Assembly: GCA_028274465.1 (NCBI GenBank)
Contig: CM051456.1
Location: forward strand, 64,652,753-64,716,752
Source of the DNA: Plantago ovata
Taxonomy: Eukaryota; Streptophyta; Magnoliopsida; Lamiales; Plantaginaceae
Length of the DNA: 64,000 nucleotides
Direction of reading: 5' to 3'
Shown: positions 23,263-34,933 of the stretch, piece by piece
Numbering within the stretch: the first letter of the stretch is position 1
Layout: every line of letters begins with the position of its first letter
Position numbers and translations under genes: made by a program
Notes under the pieces: generated by a model
The model's database searches: none
The model's input: only the letters and a program-made list of their open reading frames with translations
What the model was told of the DNA's origin: nothing

Positions 23263-24172
23263 ATGACGACCTTAAAAGCCCGCTTGACACCGACGTTCTC
23301 GCAAGTCAGGAGGGGGTCAGCTATATACTTGGAAGGAGAGTTATCGGGGTATGAGGTAACAAGCACCATAGTGAGAAGGATACCAAGGTTCGAGGAAGGA
23401 GAGGATATGAATCCAATAAACTTCATCAGATCCTATGAAGAGGAAATAGCAAAAGTTCCAGCAAAGGGGTTCACCGAGGATCAACTATGCAGGAAATTAT
23501 TTCCTTTTGCTTTGGGATATGAACCGAGGAAATGGATAGCAAGGTTAGCACCAGGATCACTAAAGACCTGGAGCCAAGTAGTAGAGGAGTTCTTGGCACG
23601 TTTCATGCCTTACCATGAGACGATTGCACTACCGAATCGGATCGAATACTTCAAGCAAGGAGAATACGAGCGGTTCTGTGACACCTATGAACGTTTTGAG
23701 CTGTATAAACGTGAGTGCCCCCACCACCGTTTCGACGATGGGGAGCTGATTTAGTTTTTTGTTGGAGGACTACGAGATGAAATTAGGCTTCAAGTGGATG
23801 GGATGTGTGGAGGTTTAGAAGAATGTACAGTTGAAGAGGCAGTGAAGGTCTTTCAAAAGTACGCCAATGGATCCGCACTATCCGAGAAAATAATGTCGAA
23901 TGTAGTCGCCAACATATACTCAAATCAAGACGAAACTGACGAGTTATACGAAGAATATTCTGAGGACGAAGACATCAGTGAGGAGGAAGAACTTGCGTTT
24001 TACGCAGGGATTAAAGCCATTGAGAGTGTTTTCGAGATAGCACACGCAAGCTGAGAACAATCTTCGCATCGAGAAGGCTTTTGAAGCGGTCGAAGTAACT
24101 GAGCAACTTATCAAAGAGCTTAGCCTACTGAAGTGTGGGAGGTGCGGTAAAGTAGTCGAGGATACCCCCTAG
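23263..24172 (+). pseudogene. G1 gag
   Basis: Retrotransposon gag domain (PINFIRSYEEEIAK, EPRKWIARLAPGSLKTW, FLARFMPYHE, ERFELYKRECPHH). ATG 23263 (MTTLKARLTPT), just after an acceptor-like TTTCCAG, is preferred to the in-frame ATG at 23233. An in-frame TAG at 23752-23754 breaks it after HHRFDDGELI. The frame continues as FFVGGLRDE...to an acidic segment, a frameshift near 24045 and a second TAG at 24170-24172. A CGRCG-like pair near 24135 hints at a degenerate zinc knuckle. Not translatable as one protein. Confidence 0.8.
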
Positions 24173-25432
24173 GAAGTAGTGAGCAAACCACCCGAGGTGA
24201 GGAGCGAATCACCCCCCAACTCCAGGGAACCGGTCAATCCTAGTCCTCCCGATGAGACACAAGAAACTGAACCCGAGAAACCTCCAGCTGTTGCTACTAA
24301 GGAGAATGAGTGCGAAGAGGTAAATCTACTACTCCGAGGAGGCAAGATGACCAAAATTCCTAACTTCGTACGTCCAAAACGGGTGGAATCTACTGAGATC
24401 GATAATATAGGACCAAGCACAAAACAAGAGGTTAGCGGAAGTTCCAAAGAACCTCGAGAAGTTGCGGAAAGGAATGATGAACCCAGACCATCTGTAATAA
24501 ACATAGATGAAGAAGAAGTCGAGGTAGGAACTAGAATGCCAGGAGAACTTCACAAATCTTCAAATCCATATGTGCCTTCGAAGCCACATGTGCCATACCC
24601 GAGTCGGATCAAACCAACGAAGAAGGATATTCAAGATTCACCCCTATTCCAACGCCTGTCAAAAGTGGAAGTCAATGTGCCTCTCTTAGAGTTAATCCAG
24701 AATATTCCAGCTTATACGAAATTCTTTCGTGAGATCAAGAACAAAAGGATTACTTCAGGAAAGGAAGTGAATGGGGTTCAAACGGTCAACGCAATTGCCG
24801 GATTGCCCATGAAGAAAAAGGATCCTGGAAGCTTCATCATCGACATCGCCTTAGGGAATGGACGAACTACGCAGGCAATGCTTGACTTAGGAGCTAGCAT
24901 TAACTTAATGCCGTATTCAGTATACAAGGCCCTGGAACTCGGAGAATTGACACCAACTGATATGGTCATCCAAATGGCAGACGAAAGTGTGAAGAGGCCA
25001 GTCGGGATAATAGAAGACATCCTTGTGAAAGTAGACAAATTGATAATCCCAGCTGATTTTGTAGTAATGAAGTCCGCGGACGAGGGAAAGAGCCATATCC
25101 GTGAGCACGTAGTACTACTTGGGAGACCATTCATGGCAACTACCAATACATGCCTTGGACTTAAGGGCAAGAAAATAACCATGGAGGTAATGGGCGAGAA
25201 GATTGAGTTGGTAGGATGTAGCATCAAAGATAAGGAAGTTGCAGAGGAGCTAAAATTTGTCGATTGCTACGAATCCGTAATTCCCGAATTTCATCATTGC
25301 CATGGTAATCATGAACCACTTGAGGAGGCACTAACAATGCGAGCTGAGACGTGCTACATGACCGAAGAAGCAAGGAAGCTAGTTGAAATAATGGATAGCA
25401 CCCCGCAGGAGAAGAGGTACTTGAACCTTTAG
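24173..25432 (+). pseudogene. G1 aspartic protease region
   Basis: In frame with the end of gag. A Pro/Glu-rich spacer is followed near 24870 by the retropepsin active site LDLGASINLMPYSVYKALEL (D-L-G-A-S in place of D-T/S-G-A), ADESVKRPVGIIEDILVKV and VVLLGRPFMATT, the conserved flap and second-strand blocks of plant gypsy proteases. The DLGAS variant is common in this plant group. The frame ends at 25432 after a frameshift near 25405-25420 that separates it from the Glu-rich linker to RT. Confidence 0.85.
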
Positions 25433-25482
25433 ATGAAGAAGAAGAAGAAGAAAGTGGGTTTCCTGAAGAACCTAGCTTAGAA

Positions 25483-28409
25483 TTGAAACTACTTCCTGCG
25501 CACCTCAAGTATGTGTACTTAGGAGAAAATCAGAAAAAGCCTGTAATTGTCTCCTTACATCTCTCCGACGATGAAGAAAGTAAGTTGATTGAAGTTTTGA
25601 AGGAAAATTCCGCAGCTATAGGATGGGGGATCAGTGATATCAAAGGAATTATCCCTACAAGATGCGTGCACAACATCACTCTAGAACAAGATGCCAAACC
25701 CGTTAGGCAACCTCAGCGAAGGATAAATCCAGCCATGCAAGAGGTGGTAAAAAAAGAAGTGATCAAGTTGCTAGATGCTGATATGATTTACCCCATTCCT
25801 GATAGTCGATGGGTGAGCCCGGTACATGTAGTTCCTAAGAAATCAGGAGTCACGGTGGAAGAGAATGAGAAGGGAGAATTAGTACCGGTTAGGAAGACCA
25901 CTGGATGGCGGATGTGCATTGACTATAGAAGATTAAATACCGCCACTAAAAAAGACCACTTCCCTGTACCATTTATAGATGACATGCTAAACCTCCTTGC
26001 GGGGCGGAAGTTTTATTGTTTTCTTGATGGTTTATCAGGTTTCTACCTGATTCCGATTGCACCGGAGGATCAGGAGAAGACGACATTCACTTGCCCATTC
26101 GGAACATTTGCCTATAGGAGGATGCCATTTGGACTATGCAATGCTCCGCCACTTTTCATAGGTGCATGCTTTCTGTTTTCTCTGGCATGGTAACTAAATT
26201 TGTTGAAGTTTTCATGGATGATTTTTCCCTTTTTGGTGATTCATTTGATGAATGCTTGCAAAGATTAGATCTAGTTTTGAAAAGGTGGATTGAATGCAAC
26301 TTGACCTTAAGCTGGGAGAAGAGTCATTATATGGTTAGAGAAGGCATTCTTCTAGGATATGTAGTTTCTGAAAGAGGTATTGAGGTAGACAAGGCTAAGA
26401 TAGAAATCATTGAAAAACTTCCCCCACCTACTTGTGTGAAAGAATTGCAATCTTTTCTTGGCCATGTAGGTTTTCATAGGAGGTTTATTAAAGATTTTTC
26501 GAAAATTGCTAAACCTTTAAGTAGCTTGCTTGCTAAAGATGTGGTTTTCCATTTCTCCAATGAATGCTTAGTTGCTTTTAATACCCTTAAGGAAAAGCTT
26601 GTTTCTGCTCCCATTGTTGTGGCGCCTGACTGGAATCTTCCTTTCGAAATTATGTGTGATGCTTCGAAGTTTCCTATGGGTGCTGTTCTATGCCAAAAAG
26701 TTGACAAGCAGTATCGTGTGATTTATTATGTAAGTAAGACCCTAGACTCTGCGCAGGTTAATTATACAACTACTGAAAAGGAATATTTAGCTGTTGTCTT
26801 TGCTTTACAAAAGTTTAGGTCTTATTTAATTGGCCATCCTGTGAATGTCCATACTGATCATGCTGCCTTGAGACATTTGATAGCTAAGCAAGATTCTAAG
26901 CCTAGATTAATCCGTTGGGTCCTTTTGCTGCAAGACTTTGATTTGACCATATTGGATAGAGCTGGTAGGGAGAATTTAGTAGCAGATCATTTATCTAGAA
27001 TACCTAATATCCCTGTTGATCCAATACCCATCAATGAAGACCTCCCCGATGAGCACTTAATGAAGGCTAATGAAGAGCCATGGTATGCAGATATTGTAAA
27101 CTATTTGGCTATGAATATTTGCCCCACTAACTTTTCAGCCTCGGACAAGAGAGCTCTTGCCAAGCAATGCAGGACTTACATATGGGATGATCCGCATCTA
27201 TTCAAGGAAGGAGCTGATGGGATTCTAAGAAGATGCGTGCCACAAGAGGAGCAACAAAGTGTACTGAGCCATTGCCATGAGCTTAATTGTGGAGGGCACT
27301 ACAGTGGATTGAAAACAGCACGCAAGGTACTGCAAGCAGGATTTTTCTGGCCAACAATATACAAAGATGCTCGAAGTTTTGTGAAGAATTGTGACCCATG
27401 TCAACGTGGTGGTGGTATCGGCAAGAAAGATGAAATGCCCCTTCAAGGGAATCTAGTGGTAGAACCTTTCGATGTATGGGGCATTGATTTTATGGGACCA
27501 TTTCCAAACAGTGGAGTCTATGAATACATTATTGTTGCAGTGGACTATGTGACTAAATGGGTGGAGGCAATTCCTACAAAAACAAATGACGGCGCAGTGG
27601 TTATGAAGTTCTTGAAGGAAGTAATATTCTCGAGATTTGGGTGCCCTAGGACAATCATCAGCGATGGAGGGTCACACTTCGTCAATAGAACGTTTGCCTC
27701 CCTTCTTAAGAGATACAGTGTCCACCATAGTATCGCTACACCTTATCACCCACAGACGTCGGGACAGGTCGAAGTCAGCAACCGTCAAATCAAGAAGATC
27801 CTGGAGCGAGTAGTGAAGCCTAGTAGGAAGGATTGGGAAGGAAAATTGAATGATGCACTTTGGGCATACAGGACTAGCTACAAGACGGTGATCGGGACCA
27901 CTCCGTACAGACTCGTGTATGGGAAAGCATGTCATCTTCCTGTAGAACTGGAAAACAAGGCATATTGGGCCATAAAAGCACTCAATCTTGATATGGGAAA
28001 AGCTGGCGAGGAACGATTGTTGCAACTAGACGAGCTTGATGAATTACGACTAGGTGCTTATGAAAATACCAAGATCTACAAGGAACGTACTAAGAAGTAT
28101 CATGATCGTGGTATAGTACGAAAGGAATTGATTCCTGGACAAAAAGCTTTGGTATTTAATTCTCGCCTTCGACTGTTTCCTGGAAAGCTCCGTACTCGTT
28201 GGGATGGACCGTACGAAATTATCGAAGTTGCTCCCCATGGAGCTGTAAAACTCTTTGATCCAAAGACGGGCAATACCTTCAAGGTGAATGGCCAGCGAGT
28301 GAAGCCGTACTTCGAGATATCTAGTGATCAAAGGGAGGTTGATCACCTTCAGCTTACCCTTACCGCCTCCACTGAGAGGGTTAGTGTGTTTTCTCACGAG
28401 TTTGATTGA
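25483..28409 (+). pseudogene. G1 reverse transcriptase, RNase H and integrase
   Basis: RT starts in the linker before 25483: [54 protein letters not shown] 1-nt deletion near 26150 shifts the frame inside RT; the catalytic motif FMDDF (near 26210) lies in the second frame, which then stays open for 757 codons. RNase [41 protein letters not shown]. Integrase: HHCC ([15 protein letters not shown]...CDPCQRGG), core [43 protein letters not shown], then the GPYEI...[10 protein letters not shown]-terminal domain. One frameshift apart, this is a well-preserved pol. From about 26190 to 27060 third positions are visibly more T-rich than the flanks. Confidence 0.9.
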
Positions 28410-28950
28410 GTATTATAGGTCACTTATACAAGCATTAGCTCTCACCTTGGATCCACTTTCGACGTTCGGGACGAGCGACGACGTTCAGGTTTGGGGAGGA
28501 GGTTATCGCTGGTTATCTCTATACTTATCTTGCTTATGATAAACTCGTGAAATTTTTTGCATTTGCACGTTTACTGCTTTCCTAGGATAGTCTTGCATGT
28601 TTTATATGGAGTTTATTGCCGAATTTTTTGAACTTTTTTATTGGGTAGATCAACTAACTATGCCATTAATCATATGCTTCATCTCTATGAATTTGTTTGA
28701 GGTTTTTCTCGCTTGGCTTATCACATTTATGTATTGCACTTAGTTAAGCTTGGTAGTCTCGACATCACTTAGTGGTGTTTTCTCTACTGCGGTTCACGAA
28801 GGCCTTTATAATAGGATGATGCATGTTAGGGTCTTATGGTTGTTTTCCCCAGTAATTATGTACCTAAGAGGCAACAAGTCTTCACCATGTTTTGAGATTG
28901 CTAAATGCCTAGGAAGGAGGTAGTGTGAGGTTGTGTGATCCTTTGTTTAT

Positions 28951-29087
28951 AACCTATTCTTCCGAATAGGTTTGGGGAGGGGGTTACACCATCATTAGAC
29001 TTGTTTTCGTTTTTTCATTTCCGTATCGTGAGTTTATTTTTCCTTTTCCGTAAATTTTGTACTCCAACCTATTCTTTCGAATAGGTT
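28951..29087 (+). other. Two AACCTATTC/GAATAGGTT hairpins, each followed by a polypurine-like tract
   Basis: Hairpins at 28951-28972 (loop TTCC) and 29066-29087 (loop TTTC). Each 9-bp stem runs directly into GGTTTGGGGA. Stems are identical while loops differ. Confidence 0.85.
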
Positions 29088-29141
29088 TGGGGAATTCGTG
29101 TGAGTCATTTTGTTTCTCTTTTTGTTATGCTACTGCTGGCT

Positions 29142-29272
29142 AAAAAAAAAAGAAGAAAAAGAAAGAAAAAATTCCAGGAAAAAAGAAAAAAACAGGAAAA
29201 AAAGAAACTGGAAAGAAAAAAAGAAGGAAAAAGACCCCAAAAAAGCAAAGAAGGGTAAAAAAAGAAAGCCAA
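29142..29272 (+). repeat. A-rich (AAAG/AAGA) tract in G1 3' region
   Basis: Low-complexity purine tract. The Phe-rich open frames on the minus strand are by-products. Confidence 0.9.
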
Positions 29273-29869
29273 ATAGCAGTTAGCAAAGTGTTGTGTCTCA
29301 TTTTCCAATTCTTGTAATGTTCGTAATCGTGTTGTAATTTTCTATTTTTTATCTTTTTTGTCTTGAGTGTCATCTGTTCTAGACCACTCTCGTCCTGCCA
29401 TTCAGGAAGTGATGAATAGCTTAAGACTTTACTTTAGAGATGGGTAGAATAGGGGAGTGTTATCTTTTATAGGGAACTCTCCTTCGTTTGATGAGAGCCA
29501 GTACTGGTTCGACCTCTTTGAGGGAAAGTCTTAACATGGTGGAACAGCAGTAAGTCCTCAGTTTCATAGGCACGAGACAACCATTCGTATCTTAGCATGC
29601 TTCATTACGTCGTCACTGACTAGGTCCAGGTAGGGAATGCTACGAGAGACTATCTTGTCTTGACATAAGTGCTTATGTGGATGTGTATAAGTCAATCGAG
29701 GTATTCTTCAACCTATATTCATGCTTTGATTCATATGGTTTTTGTTCATATGTTATTTGATAGATTCAGTAGATTAGTTCATTTTATTTGGCATGAGACT
29801 CCATTTTGTGTCTTACATTGTTTTTTGCATTAGAGTCTAGCTTAGTTGCTTGAGGACAAGCAAAGGTTC

Positions 29870-29880
29870 GGTTTGGGGAG
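29870..29880 (+). other. Polypurine tract of G1
   Basis: GGTTTGGGGAG, two T bases before the 3' LTR terminus TGATGAA. It is shared with G3, G4 and G5. Confidence 0.85.
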
Positions 29881-29882
29881 TT

Positions 29883-31173
29883 TGATGAATGTGTATTTTA
29901 CACTTTCATTCGAGTCTTTTTCACCTATTTTAGCTATCCTCTATGTTAATTTAGCTATATTTTAGTGCATTTTATTAGAATAGTGTCACGTTTCCCTTTA
30001 GATTTTATTTTACAGGTTTTAGTTGAAAATCGAGGATTTCCGGGCAATTATATTGAAGTTGACAAGGAATTGGTGTTCCAGAAGCCTATTTGGAGTATCT
30101 GAAGGTTTCCGGATAGGATTTGGAGACTAGGGGTCGAATCTGGAGGTTAGAAGGCCACTAAAAGTCAGAAACCGAGTCCGAAAAGGGGAAGAAATCCAAA
30201 AACACGTCGAAAACGCAGAATTCCGCGAAAAATACTCCCGGGCGAACCGCCCCACATCGAGCGAACCGCCCGGTGTGTAGGGCGAACGCCCCACACTTAT
30301 TCGAGGCCTATATATAGTTGCTCAGATTTTCTCCGAAATTTATACTTTTCCAGACCTTCTCTCTCACCTTTCTCTGTAGTTTTAGGTAGGAACTTCCCAG
30401 AGCCTGTTCTGGGGTTCGTAGCTTAGGGGACACTTTTTCATAGCAGATTGGAGCTTGTAGGATCGCAATTCTTCGGAGATTGACAACCTTCGGTAACATT
30501 GTATCTTACAGTTTATTCTACTTATTTTTATTTATCTTTCAACATGTTTTCTTCTATGGTTTCTGTTGATTGCATGCCTATTATGAGTAGCTAAACTTAT
30601 CGTTGGTGGTAGTATGTGAATTCTTAGCGAAGGGAAGATAATCATGCTAATGGCTATATCGCGCATTATACTCCGTGTTATTGCTTTATTTCGTTGATCA
30701 GGCTCAGCCTAAATTCTCGTATGTTGTATTAATTATTATGCACAATTGGACCCTCGTCGACCTATACGCATGTATATCTTCGTAGTGTTGAATAATTACG
30801 GAACACAATAGGACAATAGAGATTGACTTGTCAGTACCATTATCTTCGTAGTGCTTAATAATTGCAGCAGGACATTAGATTGATCAAAGATCTCCATGCA
30901 AGACCGAGGAATTTACGCATCATTATTGACCCGTTATGCTTTGAAGGATCATACTATCACCAATCTCCATTATCTGTTAGAAAAACCCTTTGCTATCACG
31001 TCTGCTGTTTTTATATTCTAAATTAGATTTGATAAAGCTAGTTATAGTCCTGAGAGAACGACACTCGAGTCATTCTACTGCTACACTACGGTTTTCGTTG
31101 TAGTTGTAGATTGCCTTTGGATAAATAACAAATTTATTTGCTGAATCGGGAACCGACAATTCTCCGTTCATCA
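29883..31173 (+). repeat. 3' LTR of G1
   Basis: 1291 bp, TGATGAA...TTCATCA, followed by the target duplication GCTGA. The hairpin region (30236-30298) has three partly decayed modules, the middle and outer ones with arms that no longer match their own partner. 36644-37183 is a second copy of its right half. Confidence 0.95.
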
Positions 31174-31178
31174 GCTGA

Positions 31179-33277
31179 CTTTGCTTATACTCGTGAAAAA
31201 GTTGACTTTGCTTGGTTTTGAAACCGAGTCCACTTTTCGGAGAATGCTGAGCTTTTGTGTCAGCAACCTTACTTGATTCAGGTTTGTCAGCAAAGGTCTT
31301 CTGATTACTTTTAGTAATCTTGCCTTTTGACTTAACAAATTTCTTTTCAGCAACTTGTTTGGCAGAATGCTTTACGGCATCCTTTTTCTTTACAGTTTGC
31401 TTTTCAGCAACCTGTTTTCCTTTAAAGTCTTGTTACTTTTAGTAGCAACAACGGGTTTTATGGTCGTAGGTACTTGATTGCATTTTTCAGCAACCTTAGA
31501 TTGACCAAACTGATAGAGTTCTGGTTGACCACTATCAGTAGCATGTACAAAGGAAATCGGTGATTTATCTTTACTCAAGATTATTACGTCATCACCTTCA
31601 TACGTTGCACCTAAACCTTCTTTGTGAGATGGATCTCTCAAATAAGAGTTTAGTTCAGTCAGCGTATTACTTGCATCAGCATAAGATTTGAAATTGATTT
31701 TCATCTTTTTCATTTCTTGGATTTCAGCAAGTAACTTTAGAATTGAGGACTGATACTCTTCCAATTCTATTGCCATCTGAGAATTCTTCTCTGTAGCTTC
31801 AGCAATCAACTTTTTGAGACGCTTCATTTTAGCATCCTTTTCTTCTGTCTCTTCCTTCAGCAAGACATACTTTTCAGTAGTTTGCTTGGTCAGAGTCTCA
31901 GCATTCTGTAGTTTCTCTTGCTGTTTGCTCAGAGTTTTCTCAAATCTTTCGATTTCTCCTTGAATCTTGTCAAGGTCAATCTCGTCTTCACTTTCTGAGT
32001 CAGAGTCAGAGGTAGGATTGTTTACCTGACCATCCATGAGGCAGAACTCGTAGTTTGACACATCTGAATAAGCTTCCATGGCTATTCCACAAACTTCCTT
32101 GCCAATCTCTACGTCAAGAGTGGCTTCTTCATCGTCAGTGTCTGAGCTTTCTTCCTCACTGTCTTCGGAGCTAGTATCAATGCACAATGCATCAATTTTT
32201 GCTTGAAGCTTCTTCTTTTCTTCAACAATAAAAGCTCTTTTGAACTTCTTCTTCTTTTCAGCAGATTTGCCTTTCAGCAAAGGACAAGTGTCCAGGCTTT
32301 TTGCAGTAAAAGCAGAGATCATTTCCAACTGTTGGTTCTTCTGATGAGGTTGCTTGCTGAGCTTGCTTGTTCAGCGAGCTAGTCTAATTCTTGTACTTAT
32401 GGTAGTTGTTACCAAGATGCTTTTTCAACTTCTCTTTTGCTTTTCGCCTTTCAAGTTCCTTACTGATGAATTTGTTCATGTTTTTAACAACTAAAGCGTT
32501 TTCATCAGCAGGCTCTTTATCAGTCTTCTTTTCAGAAGATGACGGCTTTGCAGCAAGAGCAATGTTTTGCGATTTTTCAGCAAACACATTTTCTCTTTGC
32601 TTTGTCTCGTAGTTGACAGTAGCAAGATGAGAGAACAACTCTGTTGGTGTGATGTCTGGCATTCCTTGATTGTAGTATAAGTTCTGAGTGTGGATCCATT
32701 CTTTGTTCAGACTTCTGATGATGGTTTTCACCTTCTCAGAATCTGAGTAAAGATTTCCAACACCAAAGGCTGCCATTTCACTAATTAGATTTGTGAATCT
32801 GAAGTCCAAGTCTTCGAGTGACTCATTTGTACCTTGTTTAAAGTTCTAGAACTTTAACTTCAGCACTTTGAATTTGTTTTCCTTGGTTTTGTCAGATCCA
32901 ACACAAAGATCTTGAACCATTTTCCAAGCTTCCTTAGCAGTTTTAGCACCCCACAGTTTGCACTGTATAGTATCCAGAGTTGATCGAATGATGATGTTTC
33001 TTGCTTGGCCATCAAGACGAAATCTCTTGGCTTGGTCGGAAGTCCATTCCTCTCTTGGTTTTGGAACGACAGTATCAACTGGTTCGCCTAAGATAGTTTC
33101 CTTTCCAGCTTCTGTGGTTTTGTGAGGAAAACTTCTCTCAACCTTAGTGATCCTGATAGGTCCATCATTAATGACAGTAACCATCTCATCACTAATGGCC
33201 TCAAGATGTAGCATCATGTTGTTTCGCCATTTTTCGTAGTTTTCCAGCTTCAGCAAGGGAGCGTCTCCTAAACACAT
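31179..33277 (-). pseudogene. Element A gag, main part (right of G1 insertion)
   Basis: Start MCLGDAPLLKLENYEKW at 33277 (MSLGD in B). The UBN2-type domain is interrupted by a TAG near 32848, then continues (DFRFTNLISEMAAFGVG). After AKEKLKKHLGNNYHKYKN a stop occurs near 32383, and an 11-nt deletion at about 32285 removes the end of the CCHC knuckle and shifts the frame. Then come the acidic coiled-coil segment (LDKIQGEIERFEKTLSKQQEKLQ) and Lys-rich tail, which rejoins 21499-21803. Clearly dead. Confidence 0.85.
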
Positions 33278-33374
33278 CCTGTCAGCAAAAGACTACCAAA
33301 CTGATCAAGTGAGAGTGATTTTACGGAAAGCACCTAAGGGGATCTAGGTTCAGTGCTGAAGGTTAAAGAACCTG

Positions 33375-33386
33375 GCTCTGATACCA
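33375..33386 (-). other. Primer binding site of element A
   Basis: Minus strand TGGTATCAGAGC, two bases from the LTR end at 33389. The second copy is at 39374-39385. Confidence 0.9.
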
Positions 33387-33388
33387 CT

Positions 33389-34933
33389 TGTTGGTCCCTT
33401 TAAACAACAAGAAAAGACTAGAGGGGGGGGGTGAATAGTCTTTTCAAACTTTCATCGTTTAAAAACTTTCTCAGCAAGGACTTATTACTTTTCAGTAACG
33501 AGTTTGCTGATACTTAACTTTCTCAGCAAGCACAAGTTACTTCTCAGTAACGTGTTTTGCTGATACTTAAAATCGGAGAGCGGAAATCTTTGATACAATA
33601 AGTGCTTTGTCACTAAGTGTTAGTTTCAACAAGTGAACAGAGTGACTGTGTACAAATAGATATGCTTTGCTGAAAACTAAATGCAATAAGTAAATCACAC
33701 AAACACTTTTATAGTGGTATCTGAGAGTGGCGTAATCTCTCAACTAATCCACTTTGTCCTTTCTAGGACTGAATCTACTAAGACAAGTTTGAGGTTCCTT
33801 ACAACACCTATCTAGAGCGATTCAAACAGAAACCAAAGCACACTTGCTTCGTTTCCAACCTAACTAGAGAACGAAACCTTGTTCTCCACCAAACTTGGGA
33901 GTTTTAATCAGCAACACTATGATCGATTAAGTTCCCCCTGAATATCACGCCTGAAAGGGTGTATTTTCAGTTAGAGAGGTTTGGGATGAGATAACTTGAT
34001 TATAACTTATTCAGCTACAACAAGTAATCTAAGAAACAAGACTTTGAATACTTTGCAGTAAACAAATTTGAATGTTTCTGGTGTCAAGACTTGTTCTTGT
34101 TCGAAAGAAAGAACACTTAACTAATTTCTTAGCCGTTTATGTTCTACTTCTTCACAAGTAGCTTTTTCAAGCTTTAAGTCTTGGAACGGATCAATGGCAG
34201 TAAAGAGTGTTTGAAGAGTATGTGAGTTTAAGCACAAGTGAGAGTTTGATCACGTTGTTGACACCCTTCAACTCTTTGTCGGATGACCTCTATTTATAGT
34301 GAATCAAGGGAGCCGTTTGAATTTCAAATTCTAAGGCTTTTGTTCCTTAAGATGTCACTATCTTGCTTTTGTACTTTCAGCAGCGTCCTTTATTGTCTTC
34401 TAGTCTTCATGTCCTTCGTGTGCATGCTTTGCATTTAATGTTCATTTGAATGAGATTCAAACATGAACGTTGGAGCGCAACTGCAAGTACTTTCAACAAG
34501 GAGGTCACAAATGTTCATCAGCAAGTGGTCAGTCTCAGTTTCAGCAAGCACAACCTACTCTGTCGTTTAGATTTTCACTTATGCAAGTTGTTGTTGAAGT
34601 TTCCACTTTCTGAGCAACATGTGCCTTTGTAGATACCAGTCTTCGAATTCTTCAAGTTTCTGAACGGTTCTAAATGCTTCAATAGTTTGTTTGTGTAAAC
34701 AAAGTACATCATCAGCAAATGCTTCAATAGGTTGTATTTCTATTCAGAAAACAAGATACATCATAAGCGGTAAAACTAACCTATCTAGCACCTACTCTAA
34801 GTCTTCAGCAAACGTTCCTCTTTTACAATGTCCTTAAAATTCTAAATTCCTATGGACCTTAAGAGTACTAGTTACTGGACTTTCCTTAATTTAGCATGGT
34901 TAATTGCTCATCAAAATTACAAGTTTCCTAACA
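33389..34933 (-). repeat. 5' LTR of element A (copy 1)
   Basis: 1545 bp, ends TGTTAGG...CCAACA on the minus strand, TATA box at 34291-34298. The outer flank is GTAAC of the G2 leader. Nearly identical to 39388-40928. Confidence 0.9.

Larger units (their letters stand above)
28410..29869 (+). other. G1 3' non-coding region
   Basis: No gene. Contains a PPT-like GGTTTGGGGAGGAGG near 28490, two 9-bp-stem hairpins followed by PPT-like tracts, an A-rich tract (29142-29272), the paired blocks GACCCC...AAGGGT, and the pseudo-palindrome CTTGAGGACAAG just before the PPT. The same layout recurs in G3 (42233-44690), G4 (51033-53018) and G6 (58606-59843). Confidence 0.8.
21809..31173 (+). mobile_element. 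Athila-like Ty3/gypsy element G1, nearly complete (9.4 kb)
   Basis: LTRs 21809-23010 and 29883-31173, PBS to tRNA-Asp, gag, protease, RT, RNase H, integrase in gypsy order, a 1.5-kb non-coding 3' region and a PPT. There is no ORF3. The LTRs differ by roughly 2 percent in my reading plus two length differences, so the insertion is fairly young, yet the coding region has several stops and frameshifts. Athila-like placement rests on the tRNA-Asp primer and integrase style and is inferred. Confidence 0.92.
6188..34933 (-). mobile_element. Sirevirus-like Ty1/copia element A (interrupted by D and G1; its 3' end cut by B)
   Basis: On the minus strand: 5' LTR 33389-34933, PBS, gag 31179-33277, [G1 insertion 21809-31173], rest of gag 21499-21803, pol 18102-21493, spacer 17238-18101, env-like ORF 16669-17237, [D insertion 7482-16668], env-like ORF 6188-7481, then B. 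The split gag halves rejoin at the GCTGA duplication and match B, which is uninterrupted there. The rest of the env-like ORF and the 3' LTR should lie left of this window. A inserted into the leader of gypsy G2 (flank GTAAC at 34934). Confidence 0.85.

Noticed and set aside
29105..29373. Phe-rich minus-strand ORFs here, at 52057-52474 and at 59379-59649
   Set aside because: Reverse reading of A-rich tracts in gypsy 3' regions.
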